A stretch of DNA of 64,000 bases, taken from assembly GCA_009746045.1 (NCBI GenBank), contig RPFO01000594.1:1136818-1200817 (forward strand), written 5' to 3'. This stretch comes from Mesostigma viride. Its lineage: Eukaryota; Streptophyta; Mesostigmatophyceae; Mesostigmatales; Mesostigmataceae. Shown in pieces: positions 9,701-18,861 of this stretch; the stretch's first letter is position 1, and each line of letters starts with the position of its first letter. The notes under the pieces are model-generated. The model saw only the letters and a list, made by a program, of their open reading frames with translations. It ran no database searches and was not told the origin of the DNA. A program made the position numbers and the translations under genes.

Positions 9701-12586
9701 TGGGGCCAGATTATAGCACAAGTGTGGTCCCTTCATGCTTTATTGATCTATAATCCCACCACTCTAGGCTTAACCTTATTGTAGTAGTTTGTAGTGGTAG
9801 CTTCCGCACCCGTCACCCACGCCACCGGAGTGAGCAATGCGGGGACGATGTAACGTCTCTCGTCCAGTGCTTGGATGCCCGCGCATGTCACGGGGTGAAG
9901 TTATAGCACACGTGCGGCTACCCTGGACGATTTTGTAATACAAGAGTGACAGGGGCCAACATTGCATAAATATTGTGGGTACTGGTTTAGTGCAGTCTAC
10001 AAAGCTGCGCTTGTGCAGTCGGTGTGAAATGCGCTCGGCACGGATGCCATGCATGCAAGGAGTAGAGGCGTGCATGCATATATGCAGAGGACAGTCTGGG
10101 TATAAGCGGACAAGCGTTGGTGCGGTTTCGACTCACTGTCGCATTTTCTGTTCGAAGTTTCCACTGTTTGTGCTTATACCCGTGATGTGATGTAAGGAAC
10201 GTGTTAAACAATCTTGTTCCAGAGTGCATATGCTCCACATGCCATTCTGACATGCAGTCCTGGGACTTTTTTTTTTCTAATCACAACTTCCCCTAGTCAT
10301 ATCCCTGATATTATGTATCCTTAAGTAGGGTTGCTAGGACTGTTCCTATTTGGTGATTCTTTTGTGTTGCCGGTGACATACCCGTAGCTCCTTATTATGT
10401 ACACCAAAGTTCCCGCACGTGTCCGCATAGCTGCAAACCGTGCCCCATCGGGCGCTTGCCGCTTCCCAAGGCATGATGGGCACCCAGATATGGATCAAAC
10501 ATGGCTCGCCAGTTTCACTTAAACATTACTCGCTAATAATGTCACCAATTGTGTTCATCGCTGCTGAATACGTTGTCATTGGGACTCGCTGTGATCGGGC
10601 GCCCGTGTTTTTCTTATTAATGAATGTTATATATGTTTCAATATTTCATTTGCATCCATCAGACACGATCAACCCAAGTTGCTACTTCTCATCTTACAAC
10701 ATCATCCCTGACGACAACGCGGTCTGCTCAACTCCCTACAAGCTAGAAGCCTTGCTCTCGATCAAGCTGCTCGACTGCGTGACAGTCAACGTGAGCCTGC
10801 CGGACATCGTCGCCAACCTGACGCAGCTCATCACCCCGGCGGTGCCCGCATGCGCGTTGGAGCTGACTGTGATTCCCCGTGAGGACATGATTAGCCAGGC
10901 CGGCGCGGGCACGGATATCTCCGCCTCGAGCTCGCGGAAGCTTCTCCAGGGGCCAGCCCCGGACTATGAGCTTGTTCTCGCGCTCCGTGTGTACGTGGAC
11001 TCAGTCACCCAAGGGAGTGCCCTCAAAGATCTTCTCAACTCGCTCCAGTTCAGCGCATACTTGTCGGACGCGCTCGCCTGGATCGGCTCGGTCCCTGACA
11101 TCGTCGCGCAGGTGGAGTTTGACTATGCCTCTGCGTCCGTCCAGTCCGACCCCCATTTCACCACGGCCGCAGGGAACAAGTTTGACTTCCCCGGCGCCCC
11201 AGGTCAGACATTCTGCATCGTCAGCGACAAGCAGGTGCAGGTCAACGCCCGCTTCATGGGCGCCGTGAATGCTGAGGGCGCGGTGGCTGCAGTTGGGTCG
11301 CCTTCTAAGCCAGACACTCGCACGTGGATGGACCAGATCGGGTTCATGTACGGGAAGGACCGGGTCCTCATCGATGCAAAGTCTGGGCCTGGGACACCGT
11401 TCTCCGTGTCCTTTGGCGTGGTGGCAGCTAACGGGGTGAGTCTCACTGCGGCTGTCGCTCTGTTCTCAATGTTCTGCTGCAACTTTTTCTAGCTACTAGA
11501 CCGCACAGTGTATTTGGTGTGCCAGGGCAAACACTAACGAGAATATCCCAAATTGAACTATGCTGAATTTGATATGATGACCTCGAATTATAATAGAACA
11601 GGGTTGAGAGTTACTTCCAATTTCTTGCTCAGGCCCAGTAGATCTCGTATTTGCTGCAGATTTAACAGTGACTAAAATTTGACAAGTCCGGATACATCAC
11701 AACCAGCAACTACGTGACCTACCCCCCCAGAGCCTTAGCAGCCCCGATTCCCCCTGGCCCGCTAGACCCGCCAGACCCGCTGGTCTGGACTTGGGGGTCA
11801 GTCACGCTGTTGCTGGAAGTACCAAAATTATTTAGTTGTGGTTTAATTAATTAATTAATTACCAGCACAGGACCCGAGACACAGGTGATAGGATACGTGG
11901 CTGATTCTCAGCGACCATTCCCATCTTCCTCCCTCGATTCAATCGTCTTGCAGGGCCGGGCCTGCACAGTGGTTGACTGGATGATGCACAAAATGCCAGT
12001 TAATTGACCCCCGGCTTTCCAACAGCTAGGCAACACATGTATGCGTCGATGCCTTTATGCCTCGCCCCACTCTTGTATTCCAGTGTGTGATACTCATGAC
12101 ATGCTGCGGTGCGCTTGACATGCTGTAATGCACTTGGCATGCTGCGGTGCACGACGCACTGCATTGGTGCTCATGGCATGCTGTGGTGCTCTTTACCGAC
12201 TTGACATGGTATCTTGACATCATGCCTGTGGCGCGGGTCTGCAGGAGATGCTGCTGGGCCGCCGAGCCACCAAGAGGCTGCCTTCTGGGATGACCGTTTC
12301 CCGCGCCAAGACCTGGATTCTTGTCACCATGCCAGAAGTCATGATGGCCGAGGTGGAGGTGGTGCGCGCAGCCTTCTGGGAGCCCGGCGCGGGCCCAGGA
12401 GCCAACTTCCTCAACCTGCAAGTCAAGCAGTTCAACAACAGCGCGTCGGTGCACGGGGTGCTTGGCCAGAGTTACGCCAAACGGCCCGACCAGCCTCTGG
12501 TTGAAGGTGACATGGGAGACTACCGGACCTCGGGCATTCTTGCCACGGACTGTCGCTTTGACCAGTTTGGCAGCTCCGCTGTGTAG
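535..12586 (+). CDS. Multi-exon secreted-type protein: six four-cysteine modules plus VWD/root-cap-like C-terminal domain (5' end not identified)
   Basis: Exons inferred from reading frame and GT-AG sites: 535-717, 1593-1742, 2822-2950, 3991-4140, 7407-7556, 8805-8906, 10663-11435, 12245-12586. The first six exons begin and end in phase 1, and each encodes one module of the form C-x2-D-...-D-x-G-C-x(n)-P-x-C-x(n)-C. The seventh contains an RKLLQ stretch and a SDPHFTTAAGNKFDFPG block typical of VWD-like/root-cap domains. The eighth carries GVLGQSY followed by DYRTSGILATDC, close to the C-terminal block of plant root-cap/LEA-type proteins. Cysteine spacing and domain type suggest an extracellular or cell-wall protein; the molecular role is unknown. 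All exon phases are compatible (1-1 through exon 6, 1-0 for exon 7, phase 0 for exon 8). Introns hold repeats and mobile elements. More modules may lie upstream of the window. Confidence 0.75.
1593..1742 (+). CDS. Exon 2: four-Cys module 2
   Basis: The exon follows cag and ends before GTAGGT; 150 nt, phase 1-1. It encodes CIDDQSGSTPDMGC, then NFC and GAVC. It is very close in its first 15 residues to module 3, which suggests tandem exon duplication. Confidence 0.8.
2822..2950 (+). CDS. Exon 3: four-Cys module 3
   Basis: The exon follows gcgcgcag and ends before GTATGT; 129 nt, phase 1-1. It encodes CINDQSGDTADTGC, PYC and GYC. Near its 3' end the codons for EGEG form a GAGGGGGAGGG tract. The same sequence type is massively expanded in the next intron from 3064. 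Confidence 0.8.
3064..3538 (+). repeat. Polypurine (GGGGA/GGGGGA)n array in intron 3
   Basis: About 475 bp composed almost only of runs of four to six G separated by single A on the plus strand. The frames open on both strands (Gly/Glu/Arg-rich, Pro-rich) are a by-product. It is a strong candidate for G-quadruplex or triplex formation if transcribed as intron RNA. Confidence 0.95.
3991..4140 (+). CDS. Exon 4: four-Cys module 4
   Basis: The exon follows gcgcag and ends before GTGAGT; 150 nt, phase 1-1. It encodes CLATPSVSDVDRGC, PFC and ASC. A degraded copy of the exon's last 34 nt with its own GTAAGT lies about 90 bp downstream (see 4228-4282). Confidence 0.8.
4228..4282 (+). other. Degraded copy of exon 4 end with donor-like GTAAGT
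   Basis: Bases 4228-4261 align without gaps to 4106-4139 at 24 of 34 positions. The last 12 aligned bases (ACGCCAGCTGCT) are identical. The copy is followed at 4283 by GTAAGT. It looks like a partial duplication of the exon end in the next intron. Confidence 0.4.
4603..5159. mobile_element. 557-bp element with 24-bp terminal inverted repeats
   Basis: The left end 4603-4626 starts ACCCTAGTGGCCCTTATA. The right end 5136-5159 is its reverse complement with one mismatch in 24. No coding capacity is evident. I could not identify a convincing target-site duplication, so the superfamily is undetermined. It lies in intron 4 of the cysteine-module gene and contains repeat 4718-4975. Confidence 0.65.
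4718..4975. repeat. Interspersed repeat, copy 1 (second copy at 17697-17938)
   Basis: Long blocks are shared with 17697-17938, including CACAAGGCTACACATTTCC-type, CATCCTGAACGA and CTGGTTGTCTCCTTGGTAT segments in the same order. A partial extra copy of the last segment follows at about 4950. No protein function is recognised. Confidence 0.7.
5223..5712 (-). mobile_element. tRNA-related short retroelement with ~100-bp terminal direct repeats (X-M-X)
   Basis: The element is flanked by a 19-bp perfect duplication, cgcacagcgcctgcagtat, at 5204-5222 and 5713-5731, which implies target-primed retrotransposition. The same block of about 100 nt (from TCTGATCAGACACTCC to GACCGGAATCG) occurs at both ends. 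On the minus strand, near the junction of the middle part and the terminal block, AGTTCGATTCC matches an RNA polymerase III B box (GGTTCGANTCC) at all but one position. Related copies are at 13044-14339. It could be a dimeric SINE or a product of a circular or tandem RNA template. Confidence 0.75.
7407..7556 (+). CDS. Exon 5: four-Cys module 5
   Basis: The exon follows cccag and ends before GTATGT; 150 nt, phase 1-1. It encodes CLDSEPDELGSAIDAGC, PFC and QC, with two N-x-T-like positions in the last spacer. The preceding intron of about 3.3 kb carries a TIR element (4603-5159) and a retroelement copy (5223-5712). Confidence 0.8.
7575..7678. repeat. Tandem duplication just 3' of exon 5
   Basis: Two consecutive units of about 52 bp share TATTCCTTGAAAATGAT and AATAATGAGACAGGC, beginning 18 bp after the exon 5 donor. 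They differ at scattered positions. Confidence 0.8.
7740..8210 (+). mobile_element. Interspersed element fragment (RADF/DLEGQ family), copy in intron 5
   Basis: The segment encodes LLRRIHADF and a following Ala/Arg-rich tail. Its noncoding 3' part (about 8115-8190, gaagggttcttc ... ttgcatgcc) matches the sequence flanking a TTAA transposon at 24153-24260. Related coding blocks occur at 19081-19730 (minus) and 21541-21866. The family is unidentified; repetition and decay suggest a transposable element. Confidence 0.45.
8805..8906 (+). CDS. Exon 6: four-Cys module 6 (short form)
   Basis: The exon follows gtgcag and ends before GTGAGT; 102 nt, phase 1-1. It encodes CKDTEPGTLVDLGC, PVC and TAC. 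It is the shortest module because the spacer before the last cysteine is only about 13 residues. Confidence 0.8.
9165..9290. repeat. GGCGGGCAGATGG-type minisatellite in intron 6
   Basis: The stretch is a run of degenerate short repeats of the types GGCGGGCATGGAC and GGCAGATGGGC, followed by GGCAGGCNGGTAGGCACGCAGG. No gene is visible. Confidence 0.6.
10663..11435 (+). CDS. Exon 7: linker and first part of VWD/root-cap-like domain
   Basis: The acceptor is ccatcag before 10663. The donor is GTGAGT at 11436 after AACGGG; 773 nt, phase 1 to 0. The frame is open for 257 codons. The first 150 residues hold several cysteines and an RKLLQ stretch. From about residue 170, SDPHFTTAAGNKFDFPG and QTFCIVSDKQVQVNARF match the start of VWD-like domains as found in root-cap proteins, and RTWMDQIGFMYG follows. 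An upstream ATG at 10440 is in the open frame but precedes the acceptor, so I treat it as intronic. Confidence 0.75.
11709..11860 (+). mobile_element. Possible SINE-like insertion with (TTAA)n tail in intron 7
   Basis: The segment ends in TTTAATTAATTAATTAATT. It is bracketed by a 7-bp match, accagca, at 11702-11708 and 11861-11867. The body resembles none of the other SINE-like families clearly. Support rests on tail plus short duplication only. Confidence 0.35.
12090..12200. repeat. ATGCTGCGGTGC-type minisatellite before exon 8
   Basis: Four to five degenerate units contain (G/C)ATGCTG(C/T)(G/A)(G/A)TGC separated by 10-25 bp. It lies in intron 7, just upstream of the last exon. Confidence 0.6.
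12245..12586 (+). CDS. Exon 8: end of VWD/root-cap-like domain and stop
   Basis: The exon follows gtctgcag in phase 0 and runs 113 codons to TAG. It contains VHGVLGQSYAKRP, then DYRTSGILATDCRFDQFG, the most diagnostic match to the root-cap C-terminal block. No polyadenylation signal is evident in the next 200 bp. Confidence 0.75.
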   Translation, partial: EMLLGRRATKRLPSGMTVSRAKTWILVTMPEVMMAEVEVVRAAFWEPGAGPGANFLNLQVKQFNNSASVHGVLGQSYAKRPDQPLVEGDMGDYRTSGILATDCRFDQFGSSAV

Positions 12587-12897
12587 ATGACAGGGATGTG
12601 AAAAAAGCTTCAAAGGTAGCGTGCTGGCAAGAAAGACCTAGACGTGTATTAGCTGGCGTGTCATCTTAGAGGGCCCTGTTTGTTTCTTGCCTGGCTAAAA
12701 CTGCCCTGGGTGCCCATGGCAGTTAGCGCTCGGTATTTGCATGGCCATTTCGTGCGTATTGTTCCCTATGGGCATTAACTGTTCCCAGGCTCCTTGCAAA
12801 CCTATATCTATGAAGTGAGACAACTATGCCTGGACGCATGGCGATCCAACGCCGTGGAAGGACTAGGGTAGTTGTCTGACACTAATACACTTATGAG

Positions 12898-14688
12898 CTT
12901 GCATTCATGGAGAATCTCATTGCCTCCAATGCTGATGTTCTCATCAGGCATTTCATCCACACATGTCGATACATTGATGATGTAATTGCTTTCGACAACC
13001 CTGATTTCGCAACCCATTTGTACATCACAGCTGGTCTGCATGGATTCATTTGCAGATCGCGTTTTCCGCGGACCGGCACTGAACGCAAATGGTTTTCACC
13101 TTTGCGGCGTGCCACTGAAATCAGAATATACACTTGGCTGATCTCGATAGTACCGGCTACGCCCCCTTCTAAAGAAGGTTCCAGCCGTGTTCAGCCCGTC
13201 TCACGTGTCGAGACTGAACAAGTCTTGAGTGGACACGTGTGTAGTGCTCCTACACACACAGATCTCGAATGATTTATCTAGTGCAAAATCCGAAAGGCTT
13301 GCATCACTCCCCGGAAAGGAGAACTTTTGCGGTAGGACTGTAGGTGTCAGCTGGCGATGCCTTAGGATCCGAGGAGATGTCCGTCCTATAGTCAGCAAAA
13401 GTTGGTGCGAGAGGTCCCCAGTTCGATTCCGGCCTGGATTCATTTGCAGATCGCGTTTTCCGCGGACCGGCACTGAACGCAAATGGTTTTCACCTTTGCG
13501 GCGTGCCAAATCAGAATATATTCTGATCAGACACTCCGCAAAGGTGAAAACCTTTGCGTTCAGTGCCAGGCCGCGGAAAACGCGGAAAACGCGATCTGCA
13601 AATGAATCCGACCGGAATCGAACTGGGGACCTCTCGCACCAATTTTGCTGACTATAGGACGGACGTCTCCGGATACCATGGCATCGCCAACTTACACCTA
13701 CAGTCATCCGCAAAAGTTCTCCTGTCCGGGGAGTGATGCAAGCCTTTCGGATTTGGTACTAGATAAATCACTCGAGATCTGTGTGTAGGAGTACTACACA
13801 CGTGTCTGCACGCGAGACTTGTTCAGTCTCGCACCGTGAGACGGGCTGAACACGGCTGAATCCTTCTTTTTAGTAGAAGGGGGCGTAGCCGGTACTATCG
13901 AAATCAGCCAAGCGTATATTCTGATCAGACACTCCCATCAGAATATATGCTTGGCTGATATGTCGATAGTACCGGCTACGCCCCCTTCTAAAGAAGGTTC
14001 CAGCCGTGTTCAGCCCGTCTCACGTGTCGAGACTGAACAAGTCTCGAGTGGACACGTGTGTAGTACTCCTACACACACAGATCTCGAATGATTTATCTAG
14101 TGCAGAATCCGAAAGGCTTGCATCACTCCCCGGAAAGGAGAACTTTTGTGGTAGGACTGTAGGTGTCAGCTGGCGATGCCTTAGGATCCGAGGAGACGTC
14201 CGTCCTATAGTCAGCAAAAGTTGGTGCGAGAGGTACCCAGTTCGATTCCGGCCTGGATTCATTTGCAGATCGCGTTTTCCGCGGACCGGCACTGAACGCA
14301 AATGGTTTTCACCTTTGCGGCGTGCCAAATCAGAAAATTACAGCTGGTCTGCATGGCATCTGCCCGCAAGCGTCCCTCACATTAAAGCTCACGTCGGAGG
14401 ATACTAGTTGCAATTACCTCGATCTTAAAATTACCCATAACAAGAAGGGCTGGCTTACGGCTCTCTATGATAAGCGCAAGGATCCTAAATATCGACGAAT
14501 TCCATTTATTTGCTACCCCGATATGCAGTGTCCTTTCCCACACAGCGAAATATGGTGTTGTTCGTAGTCAGTTGCATCATTTTTCCTGTCTTTGTTCTTA
14601 TCGTGTCGATTTCATAACGACTATTGTTGAACTCTTGCATCGTTTGTTAATCAAAGACTTTGACACCGAGACATTAAAATTAAATTAA
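12898..14688 (+). pseudogene. Reverse transcriptase fragment with YIDD motif (Penelope-like?), split by an inserted retroelement cluster
   Basis: Bases 12907-13043 encode a stretch with CRYIDDVIAF, the catalytic motif of reverse transcriptases. The frame resumes at 14340: removing 13044-14339 plus one copy of the 17-bp duplication restores continuity exactly. Downstream blocks NYLDLKITHNKKGW and LYDKRKDPKYRRIPF follow. A frameshift lies near 14530, and then KYGVVRSQLHHFSCLC and DFITTIVELLHRLL appear. The finger domain upstream of YIDD is largely missing. The arrangement after YIDD resembles Penelope-type reverse transcriptases, but this assignment is tentative. It is a dead remnant: truncated, interrupted and frameshifted. 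Confidence 0.75.
13044..14339. mobile_element. Three-copy (+,-,+) cluster of the tRNA-related X-M-X retroelement inside one 17-bp target-site duplication
   Basis: The flanks acagctggtctgcatgg are identical at 13027-13043 and 14340-14356. Inside lie a plus copy (13044 to about 13520), a minus copy (about 13521-13935) and a truncated plus copy (about 13936-14339). All are closely similar to 5223-5712. The two plus copies carry AGTTCGATTCC (B-box-like) at 13423-13433 and about 14247-14257. Adjacent copies in opposite orientation can form long hairpins. Either later insertions landed in earlier copies, or a composite molecule was inserted in one event; the single outer duplication is compatible with both. 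Confidence 0.75.
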
Positions 14689-14689
14689 C

Positions 14690-15897
14690 CCATTAAATTA
14701 AATTATAACATGCCTCCGTTGGGAGATCATGTAGCACATATTCCATGATGGATGGGTGGGGTGGAGGAAGCCGCGTAATCGAACTATCCTAACTCTAAGC
14801 TATCTAGTCTAGAAAATCCTAACTACACTACTCATCAAAACGCCTCCTCCTCTTGGGGGGAGGGGGCTTGCCCACAGGGTCGGGCGTGTGCGCCTTGACA
14901 ATCTTCTGCCACCTCGTCTTGTCCTGCATGGCAGTCCAAAGACGGGAGAGAGAGTGGATGCGGTTCTCAAACTGGGCTGGGACCACTAGGTCGTCCAGCA
15001 ACATCTGGATGTAGTTCGTTACAGTTTTCCCTACCCTTTTGGGAATGCCCTTGGGGCCAGGCCAGGTCAGAATGTGTCGCCCTGGCTGGCCAAGCCGCTG
15101 GGGGCCGGCCAGACCAAGGGCGGTGTCGACCTGGCTGGTGCGAGCAAGGTGTCCTACAAATGCTATCCTACGCTGCCTAATCTCGTCCGAAATACGAGGC
15201 ATACCATGATACAAAGACTCTGATGACGGACGCTCGGAAAACCCTACGTTAAGGACCTGTCGGAGCATCCTGTAAACCGTGCCGTTGAGCCTAGCTGCCA
15301 GTTTGGGTGTGATGGTCCACGCCTCGGCGCCATACGTGAGCACCGTGAGGACGAGGACCTTGAAGAGCATGCGCCTGCGGTGCTCGCCCAGGCCCTTCGA
15401 GCGCCAGTAGGTGTTGAGCGAACGGAGCCTGGCCCAGGCCAGGCCGATGCGGGTGTCCACATCGTCTGCAGTGTCAGGAAGCCAACTCCCCAACAGCTTG
15501 AAGCGATCGCGGAACAGGACCTCCGTCCCGTCGAGCAGGCGCGGCAGCGGTGGTGTACTGGAGGCCCCAATCACCATCGCCTCAGTTTTGACACTAATCT
15601 CCAACCCCACCGCCCGCGCCTCCAGTCCCAGACAGTCCAGCCAGGTCTGAATGTGCTCGGGGCTCGCGATGAGGGTGGTGTCATCCGCATAAATCAGGTC
15701 GCCGACCTGATTTATGCGGCAAGGCGGTAACCAGGTCTAACCCCACCGTGCTCTTTCTTGTTAAGGATGTCCAAGCCTGGCTCGAACCCCTTAATTAAGA
15801 GCAGTAAAGCGCGCACGTGCCCGGCGCATGACGTGATCCAGGATAATAATGAACAGGTATGGGGACAGGACACAACCTTGCCACACCCCGTGGGTTA
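14690..15897 (-). mobile_element. LINE remnant A (RTE-like), reverse transcriptase C-terminal half
   Basis: Read on the minus strand: QGCVLSPYLF (about 15845-15880), then frameshifts, then LIYADDTTLIASPEH (about 15655-15710) with the catalytic YADD. The frame continues to a stop at 14828. It contains RFKLLGSWLPDTADDVDTR, YGAEAWT, RRIAFVGHLARTSQVDT and a basic KRRRRFDE end. YGAEAWT with a following basic helix is typical of RTE-like LINEs. The 3' noncoding part ends in AT-rich (TTTAA)n. The 5' half including the endonuclease is absent, and at least one frameshift upstream of YADD shows that it is inactive. Confidence 0.8.
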
Positions 15898-16192
15898 TAT
15901 TAAATTATTTCATGACTCCGTTGGGAGATCATGTAGCACATATTCCTTGCTGGATGGATGGAGGTGGGCGAAGCCGCGAAATCTAGCTAATCTAACTCTA
16001 AGCTAATCTAATCTAGAAAACCCGAGCTACTCTACTCAGCAAAGCGCCTCTTCCTCTTGGGGGGAGGGGGCTTGCCCGCAGGGGTGGCGTATGAGCCTGG
16101 ACAATCGTCTTCCACCTCTTCTTGTTCTGCATAGCAGTCCAAGCAAGAGAGAGGGAGTGACTGCGGTGCTCAAACGGGGCTGGGACCACTAA
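15898..16192 (-). mobile_element. LINE remnant B, 3'-terminal fragment
   Basis: About 295 bp matching the last part of LINE A: the gggagatcatgtagcacata 3' region and the sequence encoding the C-terminal PPPKR-type basic end. It has several differences and begins directly at the broken 5' border of LINE A. Confidence 0.75.
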
Positions 16193-16376
16193 TTAACTTA
16201 TTGATTAATTAATAGACATGCACGTGACGCAGTCACGTGAGCATAAGTCCTCAGTGGGAGCCCTGGGAACATGGGATGGAATGGATGGTGTAAGCTATCT
16301 AGGTCCTAGTTACACTGAGGGTTGTGGGCACCACGGCCCGAATCGCTATGAATGCCATACGCGGTCACACGCGGAG
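16193..16376 (-). mobile_element. SINE-like repeat family 1, copy 1, with (TTAA)n tail
   Basis: Same sequence as 24314-24493 and 32835-32977, with blocks CACGTGACGCAGTCACGTG, CATGGGATGGAATGGATGG and AGCTATCTAGGTCCTAG. The AT-rich tail lies at the left, so the element reads on the minus strand. It sits between LINE remnants B and C. Confidence 0.65.
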
Positions 16377-17195
16377 CCCCCACAGACTTGGGGGTGGTCT
16401 CCTTCATCACTACTTGCCATCTGTCCTTGCGTACCATCTGCCTCCAGATTACAGACAAACCAGGAGGCTGCCCGGGTGTGAGCCCGTCATGTCTAATGTA
16501 GCACGTGTCCATGCCGAGTCTATCACGACAAGTCCACGGGTGGCGGCCAGTGCCGCGCGCGGCCTGGGGCACGCCAGGTGAGGACATATCGCCCAGGCTG
16601 GGCGGGCGGCGCCCAGGCTGGGCGGGCTTGGTGCCAGCTAGTCTATCTGATCAGTGTCTACCTGATCTGTGCGGGCCAGGTGCCCGGCTAGGCCCAGGCG
16701 TCTGTGCCAAATAATGTGGGAAAAATAGGGCAAATCAGCGTACAAATCCAGTCATTACTAATGTGCAAACCCAAGGGGATGTTAAGGGCCTTGCGCAGCA
16801 TCTTGGTGACGTTGCCGTCGAGTCGTTGCTCCAGCTCCTGCGTCAGTGTCAGAGGTCTCGGCGCCGTAGGTCAGGATCGTCAGAATGACGACCTTGAAGA
16901 GGTCACGCTTGACGATCCGGGGTAGGGCGGGTTCGCTCCACCAGCGGCGGTGGTCATGGAGTTGCGCCCACGCCATGCCGATTCGTGTCGTCAGGTCGTC
17001 CTCGCAGTCGGGAAGCCAACTGCCGAGCAGCTTGAAGCGGCCTGAAGTAGGGTAGTTGACCTCGGTGTCGTCTAAGTGGCGGAGTGTGGTGGGTGGGGGC
17101 CCTGCCATGCCGAGGGCCAGGGCCTCCGTTTTGGGGCTGATTTCTAGACCAACCGCCCGAGCCTCGACCACTACTAGGTCGGCCAGCAACTGCTG
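16377..17195 (-). mobile_element. LINE remnant C, diverged relative of LINE A
   Basis: Minus strand: ARAVGLEISPKTEALALGM, then FKLLGSWLPDCEDDLTTR, LTILTYGAE, a frameshift, AGHLARTDQVDT and finally VRKDRWQVVMKETTPK. The order of blocks matches LINE A, but identity is much lower and there are several frame breaks. YADD is not present, so it is 5'-truncated. Confidence 0.7.
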
Positions 17196-17696
17196 TGTAC
17201 CGAGACATTATGCTCCGTCAAGTCCGGTGTTTTCTGCAACGTCACCCACATCTGCATGCATGTTCGGTGCTGCCCTTTGGCACAAGCTCTACAAACAGGT
17301 CGTGGACCAGCTGGATCGCGTAGTATCTCTGCACATCTGAACCCTGTGATGCCAGATCTCCTTTGCGGCCGTTCCGAGCTTGCATCATGGCACTGGATTC
17401 GTTGTCCACACCGTCGCGTCGCTGGCAGCAGCAACACGATGTTTTCTGGCATACGCGGGCTTTTGGTTCCCGCCGCACATTTGAAAGTGCTGTCCTCCGG
17501 ATTTTTGCCTTTGCACCGTGTGCAGTTCTTGGACGTTTGGAAACATGGCATGGCTAGGGTAATGACTGACTAGCTAGACCTTTTCAGTGGTTTTCCATTT
17601 GCGGACCCGTATTTCCTCGTAAATGGTGGGAGAGCGATCTCAGCAATCGTGCTCACCGCTAGACACTCCCTGCCAGTTAGGCTCGAAACACACGCC

Positions 17697-17938
17697 CCGG
17701 ATCAAGCAAGCCAGTGTTTCCGGCCCCACCGTCTAGGTTGACCACTCTACACTGTAGTCGCTCTTCACGTACGTCAGCCATAATTTCAGTCGACAAGGCT
17801 ACACATTTCCATCTCCATTAATAATATTCATCATCCTGAACGATCGACTCGAAAACGCGGACAAGATAACAGCAGGCTCAAGCTACCATGGTCCCGATTC
17901 TCCCGATTTCTAGCCAGCGCTGGTTGTCTCCTTGGTAT
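17697..17938. repeat. Interspersed repeat, copy 2 (first copy at 4718-4975)
   Basis: Aligned over about 240 bp with 4718-4975, with small indels. The TIRs that surround copy 1 are not seen here, so the repeat may be independent of that TIR element. Confidence 0.65.
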
Positions 17939-18091
17939 TGTTCGTGTTTTGTGTGTTTTTTTTTTTTATCAATGTTTAATGCTAAGTTTCTTTATGCGTG
18001 TTCGATCCCTGTTGTCATTCGTACGTGTTTTTTTTTCTTTTTTAAAAAACGTTTTCTTGTTTTCATGCCTTGCATGTAGCCACATCAGCAG

Positions 18092-18116
18092 TATTAATTA
18101 ATTAAGTAATTAATAA
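18092..18116. mobile_element. 25-bp (TTAA)n-type insertion flanked by a perfect 18-bp duplication
   Basis: The flanks atgtagccacatcagcag are identical at 18074-18091 and 18117-18134. The insert is only AT-rich tail sequence of the TATTAATTAATTAAG type. It is best read as an extremely 5'-truncated retrotransposition of a TTAA-tailed element. Confidence 0.7.
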
Positions 18117-18633
18117 ATGTAGCCACATCAGCAGACAGCAGATGCATCCGCTTTGACAGGGCAGAAAATACTGAGGCTTAGCTAATTTCTTTCTGTCTCA
18201 CATTCTGTGACTTGGCTACTGATCGAAGAAAGTGGCAAATATAACACAGCGATGTTTTGCTTGCGTGCGTGTGCTTGCGAGTCTTGACGGTTTTACTACG
18301 TCACGGCGCATCTTCTTTTTGTTGTTGTAGAATTTGGAGTGCCATGACCCACCTGTTGTGCATCATGCATGCAACGTCCCCATACTGTCCTATGCATGAT
18401 TATTATTTGAAGTAATAATGATGCACGTGACTCCATCATGTGAAAATAAGTCCTCAACGAATGGGTGAAATGGTGCCTAACTAACCGCCGGGCCAACATA
18501 CCTAGTCACGTGCACCGCTAATTAATGCACGGTACACAACCAGCCATGTAGCCTTAGCTTAGTCCAAGGTTGTACAGCCATGCTACGCCCTGGCTATGAT
18601 CAGTTTACTTGCCCACGCTCCTTGTTATGCCAT

Positions 18634-18861
18634 GCTCACATGGGTCTTATTGCACCCACAGATTGCCGGATCGTTAGCGTGTCGATCCGTTTAGCTAGCG
18701 CGCCCGAATACAGCTGTGGCATGCCTTTATAGTAGGCATAAAGGAGACTGCCAGGGGGTCTCTGCCCTTTCTCCTGTTCAATGTGCACACACAGGGATTA
18801 AAAGCACTTAATCGGTGCTCCGTGACTCCCGGGAGCACGAGTTTAATGAATTAATTAACTA
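18634..18861 (+). mobile_element. SINE-like repeat family 2, copy 1, (TTAA) tail
   Basis: Closely similar to 19894-20102, with blocks GCTCACATGGGTCTTATTGC, GCGCGCCCGAATNCAGCTG, GGGATTAAAAGCACTT and GGGAGCACGAGTTTAAT. It ends in an AT tail with TTAATTAA and has small insertions relative to copy 2. Sequence related to family 1 follows at about 18862-18945. Confidence 0.6.

Noticed and set aside
10440-10662. Start codon of a separate gene at 10440
   Set aside because: The frame continues into exon 7, but a good acceptor at 10661-10662 in the phase required by exon 6 makes this intron sequence more likely.
13044-14339. Functional tRNA genes
   Set aside because: Only the B-box and a few T-arm bases are recognisable; no cloverleaf can be folded.
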